Assembly: GCA_026388715.1 (NCBI GenBank)
Contig: JAPLJF010000006.1
Span: 1-64,000 of the forward strand
DNA length: 64,000 nt
Direction of reading: 5' to 3'
DNA from: Deltaproteobacteria bacterium
Lineage (GTDB): Bacteria > Desulfobacterota > Desulfobulbia > Desulfobulbales > Desulfocapsaceae
How positions within the stretch are numbered: the first letter of the stretch is position 1; each line of letters opens with the position of its first letter. Made by a program: the position numbers and the translations under genes. Below are positions 1 through 9,568 of the stretch, in pieces. The notes beneath the pieces were generated by a model. That model was not told where the DNA came from. It searched no databases and saw only the letters and a program-made list of their open reading frames with translations.

Positions 1-61
1 AAGATTCTTCGTTACCAAATCGACGCTGCCATTCTATAAGAGAGAGTTCTGGCATCTTCAT
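1..61 (-). CDS. Transposase N-terminus, IS1595/ISXO2-like (cut by window edge)
   Basis: Reading leftward from an ATG at 61, preceded by a strong GGAGG site (68-72), the frame encodes about 20 residues that begin MKMPELSLIEWQRRFGNEES before the window ends. The pattern of a hydrophobic residue, a Q-R-R-F core and then acidic residues resembles the start of IS1595-family (ISXO2-like) transposases, which continue into a zinc-ribbon. Only this N-terminal fragment is visible, so completeness of the element cannot be judged. The family assignment is from recall of the motif, not a search. Confidence 0.5.
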   Translation of the reverse strand, partial: MKMPELSLIEWQRRFGNEES

Positions 62-135
62 AACGAAACCTCCTTTATTTGCTTGGTTTCTTGGTCTTGT
101 TAAGAAGATAATCACTTAACTGAAAATAGGGCAGA

Positions 136-153
136 GCCATAAATAGTTATGGC
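136..153. repeat. Short perfect inverted repeat between transposase and pyrG
   Basis: The 7-base arm GCCATAA and its complement TTATGGC are separated by four bases. It lies in the 178-base gap between the transposase start and pyrG and could be a small hairpin or part of the insertion-sequence end. No T-tract follows, so it is not a convincing terminator. Confidence 0.4.
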
Positions 154-239
154 ATGCACAAAAAACAAGCTGGGTAATTTCCGTTAAAATCTCTCTTTTT
201 TTATTCCAAAAAAGATTTCTCATTGCTATAGTGATTTTC

Positions 240-1898
240 ATGAAAAATCAAAATACCACCAAACAAACCAAGTTTATTTTCGTGACCGGCGGTGTGCTTT
301 CCTCACTCGGCAAGGGGCTTGCGGCGGCAGCCATCGGCGCTCTCCTTGAAAGCCGGGGATTGACGGTCACCTTCCAGAAGCTTGACCCCTATATCAATGT
401 TGATCCGGGTACTATGAACCCCTTTCAACATGGAGAGGTATTTGTCACCGATGACGGGGCCGAGACCGATCTGGACATGGGTCATTATGAACGCTATACA
501 AACGCAGTCATGGCCCAGAAGAACAACTACACCTCGGGACGGATCTACTATTCGGTCATCACCAAGGAACGTCGTGGTGAATATCTGGGCGGCACCGTCC
601 AGGTCATCCCTCATATTACCAACGAGATCAAGGCAGCAATCCTCCAACTTGACGGCAGCGTCGATGTGGCCATCATTGAGATTGGCGGCACCGTCGGCGA
701 CATTGAAGGACTTCCCTTCATTGAAGCCATCCGGCAGTTGCGCGGCGATCTCGGGCGCGAAAACACCCTCTACATCCACCTCACATACGTACCCTATATC
801 AAGACCGCAGGCGAGGTCAAGACCAAGCCTACCCAACACTCGGTGCGTGAACTACGTGCCGATGGCATCCAACCCGACATCCTGGTCTGCCGCACCGAAG
901 TGCCCCTGACCGATGAGCTGAAGGCCAAGATCGGACTTTTCTGCAGTCTGCCCAAAGACGCTGTGATCACTGGCATTGACGTCGATTCCATTTACGAAGT
1001 GCCGCTCCGGTTCCACAAAGAAGGCTTAGACTCCAAGATCCTCGAGCTGCTCAACATCTGGACCGGAAAACCCAATATCAAACCCTGGGAAGATCTGGTT
1101 CACAAGATCAAAAATCCCAAACAAACCGTCACCATTGCCATTACCGGTAAATATGTTGACCTGACCGAATCCTACAAGAGTCTGCATGAGGCCCTGGTGC
1201 ATGGCGGACTGGCTAATGATGCCAAGGTCGAACTGCGCTATATCAGCGCCGAGGATATGGAGGGACAGGACCCTGCTGAGCTGCTTGCCGGGTGCCATGG
1301 AATCCTGGTTCCAGGCGGTTTTGGCAAACGAGGCGTGGCCGGCAAGATCAACGCGATCACCTATGCTCGGGAGCAGAAGATTCCCTTCTTCGGCATCTGT
1401 CTGGGCATGCAACTGGCAGTTATTGAATATGCCCGTAATATGGCAGGATTACCCGAGGCTGATTCCACAGAACTTGAGCCCACCACCCCTGATCCGGTTA
1501 TCTACCTCATCAAGGAATGGTTTGACTATCGTACCGGCAAGATGCAGGTACGCGACGAAAGCTCAGAGATGGGTGGAACACTGCGCCTTGGTGCCTATCC
1601 CTGTAAATTACAGGAAAACACCCTGGCCAGAACCGCTTATGACATGGATGAAATATCCGAGCGGCATCGGCATCGCTACGAGTTCAACAATGATTATCGG
1701 CAGCGGCTGGAAGAAAAAGGCATGGTGATCTCCGGGACATCTCCTGACAACAATCTGGTGGAGATTGTTGAACTGGGCGGCGAACATCCCTGGTTTCTCG
1801 GCTGCCAGTTTCATCCGGAATTCAAATCTAAACCGATGCGACCGCATCCCCTGTTCCGTGATTTTATCGCCGCGGCCATAAAACATAAAGGCCAATGA
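240..1898 (+). CDS. pyrG: CTP synthase
   Basis: Converts UTP to CTP using ATP and glutamine in the cytoplasm, supplying CTP for RNA, lipids and, fittingly here, CMP-Kdo. The N-terminal synthase domain opens with the family's [13 protein letters not shown] loop; the C-terminal class I glutamine amidotransferase domain carries the nucleophile in GICLGMQ (about residue 386) and the His-Glu of FHPEF near residue 524. Length (552 aa) is usual for the family. An in-frame GTG at 231 is also possible; ATG at 240 matches homologues better, but neither has a clear Shine-Dalgarno site. The stop overlaps the kdsA start by four bases (ATGA), so the two are translationally coupled. Confidence 0.97.
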   Translation: MKNQNTTKQTKFIFVTGGVLSSLGKGLAAAAIGALLESRGLTVTFQKLDPYINVDPGTMNPFQHGEVFVTDDGAETDLDMGHYERYTNAVMAQKNNYTSGRIYYSVITKERRGEYLGGTVQVIPHITNEIKAAILQLDGSVDVAIIEIGGTVGDIEGLPFIEAIRQLRGDLGRENTLYIHLTYVPYIKTAGEVKTKPTQHSVRELRADGIQPDILVCRTEVPLTDELKAKIGLFCSLPKDAVITGIDVDSIYEVPLRFHKEGLDSKILELLNIWTGKPNIKPWEDLVHKIKNPKQTVTIAITGKYVDLTESYKSLHEALVHGGLANDAKVELRYISAEDMEGQDPAELLAGCHGILVPGGFGKRGVAGKINAITYAREQKIPFFGICLGMQLAVIEYARNMAGLPEADSTELEPTTPDPVIYLIKEWFDYRTGKMQVRDESSEMGGTLRLGAYPCKLQENTLARTAYDMDEISERHRHRYEFNNDYRQRLEEKGMVISGTSPDNNLVEIVELGGEHPWFLGCQFHPEFKSKPMRPHPLFRDFIAAAIKHKGQ

Positions 1899-2734
1899 TC
1901 TCCCCGGTCGCTATTGCCACGCCCACTGGTGATTTGATCCAGGTGGGCTCCGGCCAGCCCCTGCTCCTTATCGCCGGCCCCTGCGCCCTTGAATCAGAAG
2001 AACTGGCCCGCCGGGTGGCAGGCACTATGCAGGAGATCTGCGCTCGCCTCGGGCTTTCCTATGTCTTCAAGGCCTCCTTTGACAAGGCCAACCGCACCTC
2101 CCTCTCGTCATACCGTGGACCCGGCCTGGAAAAAGGACTGGCAATTCTCTCCCGAATCAGAGAAGAGATGCAGGTGCCGGTGATCTCCGATGTCCATGAA
2201 ATATCCCAGGTACAGGCTGCGGCTGAGGTATTGGACATCATCCAGATCCCAGCCTTTCTCTGTCGGCAGACCGATCTGCTGACCGCCGTGGCCCAGACAG
2301 GCAGACCCATTAACCTGAAAAAAGGCCAGTTTGTTTCTCCCTGGGACATGGAAAATGCCGTGAACAAGATCCGCGCGGCAGGCGGCAGAAAGATCATGCT
2401 GGTGGAACGGGGAGCAAGCTTTGGCTACAATAATCTGGTAGTGGATATGCGGGCACTTCCCATCATGCGCTCCTTTGACTGCCCGGTGATATTTGATGCC
2501 ACCCACTCGGTGCAACTGCCAGGAGGCGCCGGCGGCTCTTCCGGCGGCCAGAGAGAGTTCATCGCTCCACTCAGCCGGGCCGCAGTTGCAGCCGGTATTG
2601 ACGGCCTGTTCATGGAGGTCCATCCAGATCCCGACAAGGCCCTCTGCGACGGCCCTAATTCCATCGCCCTTGACCATATTGAAGCAATCCTGACCCAACT
2701 GGTGCAGATTCGTCAGGTATGTAAAGAATTTTAA
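1895..2734 (+). CDS. kdsA: 3-deoxy-D-manno-octulosonate 8-phosphate synthase
   Basis: Condenses phosphoenolpyruvate with arabinose 5-phosphate to give Kdo 8-phosphate, the first committed step of the Kdo sugar of lipopolysaccharide. The 279-residue TIM-barrel protein shows the family's GPCALES motif near residue 30, a KASFDKANR segment, and a late [11 protein letters not shown] motif. It overlaps pyrG by four bases and is followed by the phosphatase kdsC, the next enzyme of the pathway, then lptC. This order is common in Desulfobacterota and marks a Gram-negative outer membrane. Confidence 0.96.
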   Translation: MISPVAIATPTGDLIQVGSGQPLLLIAGPCALESEELARRVAGTMQEICARLGLSYVFKASFDKANRTSLSSYRGPGLEKGLAILSRIREEMQVPVISDVHEISQVQAAAEVLDIIQIPAFLCRQTDLLTAVAQTGRPINLKKGQFVSPWDMENAVNKIRAAGGRKIMLVERGASFGYNNLVVDMRALPIMRSFDCPVIFDATHSVQLPGGAGGSSGGQREFIAPLSRAAVAAGIDGLFMEVHPDPDKALCDGPNSIALDHIEAILTQLVQIRQVCKEF

Positions 2735-2898
2735 GTGTTCAAATCTTTAATTTTTTACCTTCAGCCCTTGGCCTTGAGATCCTGTCCTTCAAAATGGTAT
2801 TTTATTAGCCCCTGATTCCCATGTCCCCTGACTCCTGTCCTCCGACAAAGCTTGGCCACTACCCCTCAGACTGCGAGATCCTCGAAGGCTACCGCACC

Positions 2899-3468
2899 AT
2901 GGCCAGAAACCAGCCTGCCAGTCCTGCGCGCAGTGCGGCCTGGCAGGCAGCGCTTGCCAAGGCCAAACCCGTCAAGATCCTGCTCATGGATGTGGATGGC
3001 GTGCTCACCGACGGCAGTCTCATCTATTCCCATGAGGGGCAGGAATCGAAGGCATTCAGTACCCAGGATGGTTTTGGCCTGCGCCTATTGCAAGAGGCAG
3101 GCCTGGAGCTTGGGGTGATCACTGCCCGCAGCTCCGAAGCCGTGGCCCGGCGCTGCGCCAACCTGAAGATGCGCTATATCTATCAAGGGGCCGGCAACAA
3201 ACTGGAGGCCTATAAGGAGATTCTCCGACAATCAAGCTGTAAGCCCTTTGAAATAGCCTACATGGGGGACGACTGGCTTGATCTTGTTCTGCTCACCCGC
3301 GCCGGATTCAGCGCCGCCCCGGCCAATGGCGTGCGCGAGGCACAGAACGCCGCCCACTACACCACTGAACACTCAGGCGGCCATGGCGCAGTCCGGGAGA
3401 TCTGCAACCTGATCCTTGAGGCTAAAGGGCGGTACCAGGAACTTCTGCAAAGCTATATGAGTCGATGA
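2899..3468 (+). CDS. kdsC: 3-deoxy-D-manno-octulosonate 8-phosphate phosphatase (KdsC type)
   Basis: HAD-superfamily phosphatase that removes phosphate from Kdo 8-phosphate. Visible motifs are the nucleophile loop LLMDVDGVLTDG near the N-terminus, GVITARSS (motif II), and YMGDDWLDL (motif IV). From ATG 2899 the protein is 189 residues, close to the compact cap-less KdsC family. An in-frame ATG at 2821 would add 26 residues that look unlike coding sequence, so I prefer 2899, although neither start has an ideal ribosome-binding site. It sits 164 bases after kdsA and is followed by a PRE repeat that overlaps the start of lptC. Confidence 0.92.
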   Translation: MARNQPASPARSAAWQAALAKAKPVKILLMDVDGVLTDGSLIYSHEGQESKAFSTQDGFGLRLLQEAGLELGVITARSSEAVARRCANLKMRYIYQGAGNKLEAYKEILRQSSCKPFEIAYMGDDWLDLVLLTRAGFSAAPANGVREAQNAAHYTTEHSGGHGAVREICNLILEAKGRYQELLQSYMSR

Positions 3469-3529
3469 ATATGGATATAAACCGTTTTAAAAAAATAATG
3501 ACGCCATCTGAATGGAAAAAACGGCACAG

Positions 3530-3581
3530 GGAGCCGTAACGAAATGATTAAAAATACACTGATTATTTCGCAACGGCTCCT
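3530..3581 (+). repeat. PRE palindromic repeat copy 1 (right half clear), overlapping lptC start
   Basis: The left arm GGAGCCGTAACGAAAT (3530-3545) pairs with ATTTCGCAACGGCTCC (3565-3580) with one mismatch. The sequence before it (about 3475-3529, including AAACCGTTTTAAA and AAACGGCACA) resembles a degraded left half of the same element. The ATG of lptC begins inside the left arm, and the GGAG of that arm lies ten bases before it. Confidence 0.85.
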
Positions 3582-4155
3582 CAATAGCAGAAACATCATC
3601 TGGCTGGTGCCCTTCGCCCTGCTGCTCACCTTTCCTCTGTGGCGAATACCACTGGCCGCCTTTCTCGCTCCCCGTGGCGGGTATGACCCTGCCTTAGCCC
3701 AGAATCGACCGGATGCCCATGATTTTACCATGAATACCGTTCATATCACCCAGAGCCATAATGGAAAGATGACCCTTGATCTCATTGCCACACGGGCCAT
3801 GACCGGTAAAACGACCAATGAATTCAAGATGGAAGATGTCAACGCCACCATCATCACCGAACAAGGCGAACGCACTTACGTCACCGCCAAGAAGGGTATA
3901 TTCGACAAGGGCTCCAGCCAGCTCACCCTCATTGATGATGTGGTGATCAAAAAGCCCAAGGATAAATACGAAATTTACACCGACCTGCTTCACTATAACG
4001 ACAAAACCAAAATCGCCCACTGCCCCGGGCCCACCAGACTCATTGGCGACAAAGTATCCATTAAAGGCGGCAGCCTCAAGTATAACACTCTCACCAGCAG
4101 CTACGATATTGGCGGCCGGGTCTATTGCAAACTCTCTGAATTTGTCCACCCCTGA
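3544..4155 (+). CDS. lptC: LPS export periplasmic protein LptC
   Basis: LptC is the bitopic inner-membrane component that passes LPS from LptBFG to LptA. The protein (203 aa) has one N-terminal membrane segment (about residues 20-42, WLVPFALLLTFPLW) and a periplasmic beta-jellyroll-like domain typical of the LptC/OstA superfamily (repeated pattern around TNEFKMEDVNATI and VTAKKGIFDKGSSQLTL). Its first 13 or so codons are read from a PRE repeat, giving an unusual polar leader MIKNTLIISQRLL. lptA and lptB, often adjacent, are absent: the next gene is trmO on the opposite strand. Confidence 0.85.
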   Translation: MIKNTLIISQRLLNSRNIIWLVPFALLLTFPLWRIPLAAFLAPRGGYDPALAQNRPDAHDFTMNTVHITQSHNGKMTLDLIATRAMTGKTTNEFKMEDVNATIITEQGERTYVTAKKGIFDKGSSQLTLIDDVVIKKPKDKYEIYTDLLHYNDKTKIAHCPGPTRLIGDKVSIKGGSLKYNTLTSSYDIGGRVYCKLSEFVHP

Positions 4156-4175
4156 TCGATCATCCCTCTCCGGCC

Positions 4176-4898
4176 TCACTCTTCCCCGATCAACAGCACC
4201 AGAAAACGCTCCCCAAGGGCCTGCCAGCGGACATTTACATCCCAAAGCGTCATCCCGTACTCGCGCGTCTGATGACGCTGACTTGCTGGCCTTGGATCCT
4301 GCCCCAGGGTCTCGGCAATCAATGACCTGAGCCTGCGGCCGGTACGCTGTTCATACTCGCTGCAAGATTGCGCCGCCGCCTCGGCAAACACCACCTCCCG
4401 CCGCACAGACTCAGGTGGGGGAATAAAACCATCACTGGCCCCGGGTACACTGTCACTGTAAGGGATATAAGGCTTGATATCAACAACCGGTGTTTTATCG
4501 AGCAGATCGATCTCAGCAATCTCGAGAAACAGCCCCTTTTTTTCTTTCCTGATTCCAGTGAGCCGGACCACAGAAAGCCCCAGATGATTAGGCCGGTGAG
4601 GACTGCGACTGGCAAAAATCCCTACCCGCTTCTGCCCGCCCAGCCAAGGAGGCCGGACCGTGGGACGCCACCCCTCTGCCACCGCCTCATGGAACAGAAA
4701 CTGGATCCAGATATGCGAAAAGACATCCAGCCCCTTGATCATCTCTTCCCGGTTCCACGGCGGAAACAACTCAAGACGGCCACTGCTGCTTTTGACCAGA
4801 CCCGGCTGCCGGGGAATGCCGAATTTCTCCGGATAACAGGAATGAATGATGCCAATCGAAGATATTGGAGATATGATTTGCGAAGAGAATTCAATCAT
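4176..4898 (-). CDS. trmO: tRNA (N6-threonylcarbamoyladenosine-37-N6)-methyltransferase, TrmO/TsaA family
   Basis: TrmO uses S-adenosylmethionine to methylate t6A at position 37 of some tRNAs. The N-terminal TsaA domain shows IGIIHSCYPEKFGIPRQPGL, GLDVFSHIWIQFLFHE and the strongly conserved VGIFASRSPHRPNHLGLS and DLLDKTPVVDIKPYIPYSD blocks. At 240 residues it matches two-domain YaeB-like members. It converges with lptC (20 bases between stops) and stands alone on the minus strand. No clear Shine-Dalgarno site precedes the start. Confidence 0.9.
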   Translation of the reverse strand: MIEFSSQIISPISSIGIIHSCYPEKFGIPRQPGLVKSSSGRLELFPPWNREEMIKGLDVFSHIWIQFLFHEAVAEGWRPTVRPPWLGGQKRVGIFASRSPHRPNHLGLSVVRLTGIRKEKKGLFLEIAEIDLLDKTPVVDIKPYIPYSDSVPGASDGFIPPPESVRREVVFAEAAAQSCSEYEQRTGRRLRSLIAETLGQDPRPASQRHQTREYGMTLWDVNVRWQALGERFLVLLIGEE

Positions 4899-5002
4899 TG
4901 AAACAAAGACAGGAAACAGGGTATTCTGATTAAGGAGCTTTCGAGCAAGGGATCATCTTTCATGAACACCTCAAAAAATAACCGCTTTTACGGGACTTCA
5001 CC

Positions 5003-5815
5003 ATGGATTTTCTCAATCTTACTGATAAATGTTTTGTCATCTTCGGGCTGGCCAATAAAAAATCCATCGCCTGCGCCATTGCCAAGACCCTGCTTGCCAA
5101 TGGCGCGCGGGTGATCCATGTGGTCCGCTCCCCGGCCCGCCAGGAGACAGCGCGCAGCCTGTTTCCGGGATGCCCGGTTTTTATCTGCGATGTGGCAGAT
5201 GAGGACAATATTATCCGCGTCCGGGATGAGATTGCCGCGGAAATTCAGGCCGAGACGGGCAGGCGCATTGACGGCCTGGTGCACTCCATTGCCTATGCCA
5301 ATTACTCTGAGGGCATGCAACCCTTTCATGCCACCTTGAAAAAGGATTTTCTCCAGGCCATGGACATCTCCTGTTTTTCCCTGATTTCCATCTGCAACCA
5401 TTTTCAGGGACTGCTGACCGCCAATGCCTCAGTGGTCACTATCTCCATCTCAACCACCCGGATGGCGGCCGAAAACTATGGCTACATGGCGCCGATCAAG
5501 GCCGCACTCGACTCCTCTCTCTGCTTTTTGGCCAAGAGCTTTTCCGCTTTTTCAAACGTCCGCTTCAACGCCATTGCCCCAGGGTTGCTCAAGACCTCCG
5601 CCTCAGCCGGGATTCCTGGCTATGTGGACAGTTATCTCTTTGCCGAAAAGGCCACCCTGAGAAAAAAGGCGCTGACCACCCAAGAGGCCGCAGATACCGC
5701 CGTCTTTCTTCTCTCGGAACGTTCCTCAGGCATCACCGCCCAAACCCTGGTGATTGACGCGGGCATGGCCATAAACTATTTTGACCGGGAAATAGTCACC
5801 AAGGCCATCAGCTGA
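5003..5815 (+). CDS. fabI: Enoyl-[acyl-carrier-protein] reductase, FabI-type SDR
   Basis: Probably reduces enoyl-ACP with NAD(P)H in fatty-acid elongation. The 270-residue protein has the FabI-style cofactor loop [16 protein letters not shown] rather than the TGxxxGIG of classical SDRs, the LVHSIAYAN segment, and a Tyr-X6-Lys catalytic pair (YGYMAPIK) as in FabI. The end, DAGMAINYF, also fits. It is somewhat divergent and could act on another acyl carrier substrate. It is monocistronic between trmO and an FAD oxidoreductase. A second enoyl reductase of the FabK/nitronate monooxygenase superfamily may be encoded at 55993-56979. Confidence 0.82.
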   Translation: MDFLNLTDKCFVIFGLANKKSIACAIAKTLLANGARVIHVVRSPARQETARSLFPGCPVFICDVADEDNIIRVRDEIAAEIQAETGRRIDGLVHSIAYANYSEGMQPFHATLKKDFLQAMDISCFSLISICNHFQGLLTANASVVTISISTTRMAAENYGYMAPIKAALDSSLCFLAKSFSAFSNVRFNAIAPGLLKTSASAGIPGYVDSYLFAEKATLRKKALTTQEAADTAVFLLSERSSGITAQTLVIDAGMAINYFDREIVTKAIS

Positions 5816-6003
5816 TTCCTGGCATTCGATTTTTCAAGACACCCATCTATCAAAGAAAGTAACTGCACAGGTGATAGACAAAATGCCGGGATTTTTGATA
5901 TGCTGACTTGATCCGAACGTTGAGTGATGATTGATCGATTTCAGTCTTCAAGCTAAAAACCTGAGTAACTACCAAAGAAAAACCAGAGAGGAAAAACCGG
6001 CAA

Positions 6004-7110
6004 ATGGGAAAGCATCTAATTCTGGCAGGCGGCGGACATGCCCACATGGTTACCCTGGCCAACATCAGGCTGTTGTGCGATCTGGGACATACCGTAACAG
6101 TCATCGGCCCTTCAGACTATCATTACTATTCCGGCATGGGCCCCGGTATGCTGGGTGCGACCTACGAACCCAATGATATTCGTTTTGCCACCAGGCAGAC
6201 CGTTGAGGAACAGGGCGGCACCTTTATCCGCGACTCCATTGCCGGTATCGACCCTGCCGGCCGCCGCCTGCACCTGGCATCCGGCCGCAGCGTCGGGTAT
6301 GATGTGGTCTCCTTCAATACCGGCAGCAGCATCGAACTCCCGGAGATTGTCGGCGACGCCTCCACCATCTATACCGTGAAACCCATTGAACGCCTGTATG
6401 AGGCCCGGCAGCAGATCAAGAAAAAGGCGGAACAGCAATCAGTGACTATTGCCGTTATCGGTGGGGGGCCAGCCGGGGCCGAGGTGGCGGGCAATATCCG
6501 GCAGCTAGTCAGCGGAACCGGGCACAAAACAAAGGTATCGCTCTTTGCCGGCCACCGGTTCATGGCCAGATCTCCGGAAAATGTGCACCGCAAGAGCCGA
6601 CAACTGCTGGAGGAAAATGGGGTGGTCATCCATGAATATGGCTATCTGAAGAGCATCCAGGACAACATCCTCATCTTTGATTGCGGGATCACGCAACATG
6701 CCGATTTTATTATCCTGGCAACTGGGGTCCACCCCTCTTCCTTTTTTCGTCAGGCCGGGATCGCTGTTGGCCCGGATGGCGGCCTGCTGGTCAATCGCTA
6801 TCTGCAAAGCCCTGACTATCCGGAGATCTTTGGCGGCGGAGACTGCATCTCTTTTCAACCGCAGCACCTGGACAAGGTCGGTGTCTATGCAGTCAGAGAA
6901 AATCCCATCCTTTTTCATAACCTGAAGGCATATCTTCAGGGTGAGGAGCTCATGCCCTTTGATCCCGGCGGCGACTACCTTCTGATTTTTAATCTGGGAA
7001 ACGGCCAAGGGGTGTTATGTAAAAAATGGCTATTCTTTACCGGAAAGCTGGCCTTCTTGATCAAGGACTGGATTGATAAAAAGTTTATGGCAAAATTTCA
7101 GAAGGGATAA
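6004..7110 (+). CDS. FAD-dependent pyridine nucleotide-disulfide oxidoreductase family protein (NDH-2-like)
   Basis: A 368-residue flavoprotein with two dinucleotide folds: the N-terminal FAD motif LILAGGGHAHMVTL and the second NAD(P)H motif VIGGGPAGAEVAG near residue 153, followed by a C-terminal FAD contact GGGDCISF. The GGGHAH start and the lack of a CxxC redox pair resemble type II NADH dehydrogenases and the oxidoreductase module found fused to, or next to, SelD in some bacteria. No selD gene is nearby. The natural electron acceptor is unknown; a quinone is a reasonable inference. The C-terminus (WLFFTGKLAFLIKDWIDKKF) is amphipathic and could touch the membrane. Confidence 0.78.
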   Translation: MGKHLILAGGGHAHMVTLANIRLLCDLGHTVTVIGPSDYHYYSGMGPGMLGATYEPNDIRFATRQTVEEQGGTFIRDSIAGIDPAGRRLHLASGRSVGYDVVSFNTGSSIELPEIVGDASTIYTVKPIERLYEARQQIKKKAEQQSVTIAVIGGGPAGAEVAGNIRQLVSGTGHKTKVSLFAGHRFMARSPENVHRKSRQLLEENGVVIHEYGYLKSIQDNILIFDCGITQHADFIILATGVHPSSFFRQAGIAVGPDGGLLVNRYLQSPDYPEIFGGGDCISFQPQHLDKVGVYAVRENPILFHNLKAYLQGEELMPFDPGGDYLLIFNLGNGQGVLCKKWLFFTGKLAFLIKDWIDKKFMAKFQKG

Positions 7111-7149
7111 CACCTCTATTGAGCCACGAGCTGCACGAGAAGACCCAGC

Positions 7150-7818
7150 TTAATCCTCAAAGACCTCCGGTGAATGGCGGATAATCTCGGCACTCACCAG
7201 GTAAATGACATCTTCCGCAATATTGGTGGCATGATCGGCAATCCGTTCCAGGTGCCGACTTATGGATAGATTGTGCAACAGAATATTGATGTGCTCGGGA
7301 TCTTTTGCCAGCTCCTCCCTCATCAAGGTGTAAATCTCCCGATTCATGGCGTCCACCCGATCATCCTCAGAGCGTACCCGATGCGCCTTTTGCACATCCA
7401 GATTGACCAGCGCCTCAATACTGCGGGTGAGCATGCTTTCCACGGTATGCATCATAGCGGTCATATCAAAGGCAATCGGTATTGCCGGGTGATCAATAAG
7501 AAAACTGCTGTGTTCGGCGATACCCACGGCCAGATCTCCCACCCGCTCCAGATCACTGTTGATCTTCAAGACGGCAATGATAAAACGCAGATCCGTGGCC
7601 ACGGGCTGATAAAGGGCAAGGATCTTCAGACAATCCTCTTCGATATTGACCTCCAGCTGATCAATTTCATGATCCCCGGTGAGCACGGCCTGCGCCATCT
7701 CCTGATTCCTGTTAATGAATGAAACCGTGGCCCGATAGACTCGATCCTCCACCTCAGTTCCCATATAGATGATTTTTTCCTTGAGCGCGGCGATTTCTTT
7801 CTGTAAATGCTGTGACAT
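7150..7818 (-). CDS. phoU: Phosphate signalling protein PhoU (island 1)
   Basis: PhoU couples the state of the Pst transporter to PhoR and limits phosphate uptake. The 222-residue all-helical protein contains two PhoU repeats, each with the typical DHEIDQLE / VATDLRFIIAVLKINSDLERVGD and HNLSISRHLERIADHATNIAEDVIYL metal-binding motifs. It is the last gene of the pstSCAB-phoU operon 1 and has a good AAGGGGG site before ATG 7818. A PRE repeat fills most of the gap to pstB. A paralogue lies at 38184-38861. Confidence 0.95.
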   Translation of the reverse strand: MSQHLQKEIAALKEKIIYMGTEVEDRVYRATVSFINRNQEMAQAVLTGDHEIDQLEVNIEEDCLKILALYQPVATDLRFIIAVLKINSDLERVGDLAVGIAEHSSFLIDHPAIPIAFDMTAMMHTVESMLTRSIEALVNLDVQKAHRVRSEDDRVDAMNREIYTLMREELAKDPEHINILLHNLSISRHLERIADHATNIAEDVIYLVSAEIIRHSPEVFED

Positions 7819-7840
7819 GATCTGCTTCCCCCTTAGGAGT

Positions 7841-7943
7841 TAGGAGCCGTTAGGAAATAACCATTGTTTTCTTGACCATTTCGTTACGGCTCCTTATGCC
7901 GTTTTTGACATCCAGACGACTATTTTAGGTTTACAGCGGCTCA
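7841..7943 (-). repeat. PRE palindromic repeat copy 2 (pstB1-phoU1 gap)
   Basis: Read on the minus strand the element starts with TGAGCCGCTGT, whose TGA is the stop codon of pstB1, passes through ACGGCATAAGGAGCCGTAAC and closes with TTTCCTAACGGCTCCTAA. The right-hand hairpin arms are 7841-7858 and 7879-7896. It lies between two cotranscribed genes and points with transcription. Confidence 0.88.
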
Positions 7944-8726
7944 ACCGAAACGACCGGTTATATAATCTTCCGTCTGTTTTTCCCGCGGCTTGGTAAATAT
8001 CTTCTTGGTGGCATTGAACTCCACCAGCCGCCCTTCATAAAAAAAGGCGGTATAATCGGAGATACGCGCGGCCTGCTGCATATTATGAGTGACGATAACA
8101 ATGGTATATTCATTGCGCAATTCGCCAATCAGATCTTCGATGCGAATGGTTGACTTCGGATCAAGGGCGGAGGCCGGTTCATCCATGAGCAGGATATCAG
8201 GCCCCACGGCCAGGGCCCTGGCAATACAGAGACGTTGCTGCTGACCGCCTGACAGTCCCAGAGCATTGGTCTCCAGCCGATCCTTCACCTCATTCCACAG
8301 GGCGGAACGGATCAGACTCTGCTCCACAATCTCGGCAAGTTGCTGCCGGTCATGGGTCCCATGGATACGGGGACCGTAGGCCACGTTGTCAAAAATGGAC
8401 TTGGGAAAGGGGTTTGATTTCTGAAAGACCATCCCCACCTTCCGGCGCAATCGCACAACATTACTGCCACTTTCATAGATATCCTCACCGTTTATAAGCA
8501 CCTCTCCTTCAATCCGGGTCCCGGTAATGGTATCATTCATCCGGTTGAAGATGCGCAGAAAGGTTGATTTGCCACAGCCGGAAGGGCCGATAAAGGCGGT
8601 GACCCGGCGGCCGGGAATATCCATGCTGATATCAAACAAGGCCTGAGTGGCCCCGTAAAAAAAGTTCACCCTGCTGGCAGTGATGACATGGTTAGTATCT
8701 GCGGGAAAAGGATAAGTTTCTACCAT
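7941..8726 (-). CDS. pstB: Phosphate ABC transporter ATP-binding protein PstB (island 1)
   Basis: ATPase that powers high-affinity phosphate import. The 261-residue protein has Walker [10 protein letters not shown] (about residue 52), the ABC signature LSGGQQQR, Walker [14 protein letters not shown] and the H-loop [14 protein letters not shown], all typical of PstB. It overlaps pstA by seven bases. The stop codon TGA is contributed by a PRE repeat. A second PstB lies at 38973-39761. Confidence 0.96.
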   Translation of the reverse strand: MVETYPFPADTNHVITASRVNFFYGATQALFDISMDIPGRRVTAFIGPSGCGKSTFLRIFNRMNDTITGTRIEGEVLINGEDIYESGSNVVRLRRKVGMVFQKSNPFPKSIFDNVAYGPRIHGTHDRQQLAEIVEQSLIRSALWNEVKDRLETNALGLSGGQQQRLCIARALAVGPDILLMDEPASALDPKSTIRIEDLIGELRNEYTIVIVTHNMQQAARISDYTAFFYEGRLVEFNATKKIFTKPREKQTEDYITGRFG

Positions 8727-9568
8727 CGATATTTTTTCCTGAAATGAATGCGGATGAATATGGCCCCCAGACTGAGGCCGAGAACGAGGAGCAACAGGAC
8801 AAGGGCCGTTGCATATTGCAGGGGCAGGACCTTGTCAGCTTCCGGGTGCTGGGTGGCCAGGATATACAAATGATATGGCAGGGCCATAACCTGGTCAAAA
8901 ATTGATTTTGGCAGCTTCGGCAGATAAAAGGCGGCAACGGTCAGCAGGATGGGCGCTGTCTCGCCGGCGGCCCGGCCGATCCCCAGAATGGATCCGGTGA
9001 TGATGCCGGACAGGGAATAGGGCAGGACGTTGGTACGGATGGTCTCCCACTTGGTGGCGCCCAGGGCCAGACTCGCATCCCTGTATCCCAGGGGCACAGC
9101 CCGCAAGGCCTCTTCACTGGAGACAATAATGGTGGGCAGGACCATGCAGGCGAGCGTCAGACTGCCGGCGAGAATGGAGGTCCCGAAATTGAGAAACAGG
9201 ACAAAGAGACCCAGACCAAAAAGACCAAAGACAATGGAGGGCACCCCGGCCAGGGTGATAATGGCCAGGCGGATAATGGTGGTAAAACGGGTCTGTTCCG
9301 CATATTCAGAGAGGTAGATGGCGCTGCAGATGCCAAGGGGTAAGGCCACTATAATAGTTCCCGCTAGCAGCGACAGGGTACCGACAATGGCCGGCAGAAT
9401 CCCCCCCTCTGACCCGCTCTTCCGGGGATACTCGGAAATAAACTCCCAGTTCAGGGCCGGCAGCCCATGGCGGACAATATCAAAGAGGATATAGCCAATC
9501 ACCAGGACAATGCTATACATGACCATCCTGATCAAAAGATAGATTATCTGCTCTCTGCGGGTGCTCAT
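8720..9568 (-). CDS. pstA: Phosphate ABC transporter permease PstA (island 1)
   Basis: Inner-membrane permease of 282 residues with six predicted membrane segments. The EAA-type cytoplasmic loop that contacts PstB is visible as [24 protein letters not shown], followed by [23 protein letters not shown]. This is the short, standard PstA form, unlike the 532-residue PstA of island 2. It overlaps pstC by four bases and pstB by seven, indicating a single translationally coupled operon. Confidence 0.95.
   Translation of the reverse strand: MSTRREQIIYLLIRMVMYSIVLVIGYILFDIVRHGLPALNWEFISEYPRKSGSEGGILPAIVGTLSLLAGTIIVALPLGICSAIYLSEYAEQTRFTTIIRLAIITLAGVPSIVFGLFGLGLFVLFLNFGTSILAGSLTLACMVLPTIIVSSEEALRAVPLGYRDASLALGATKWETIRTNVLPYSLSGIITGSILGIGRAAGETAPILLTVAAFYLPKLPKSIFDQVMALPYHLYILATQHPEADKVLPLQYATALVLLLLVLGLSLGAIFIRIHFRKKYRW

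Noticed and set aside
2735-2898. N-terminal extension of KdsC from ATG 2821
   Set aside because: The 26 extra residues are compositionally odd, and the shorter start gives the normal family length.
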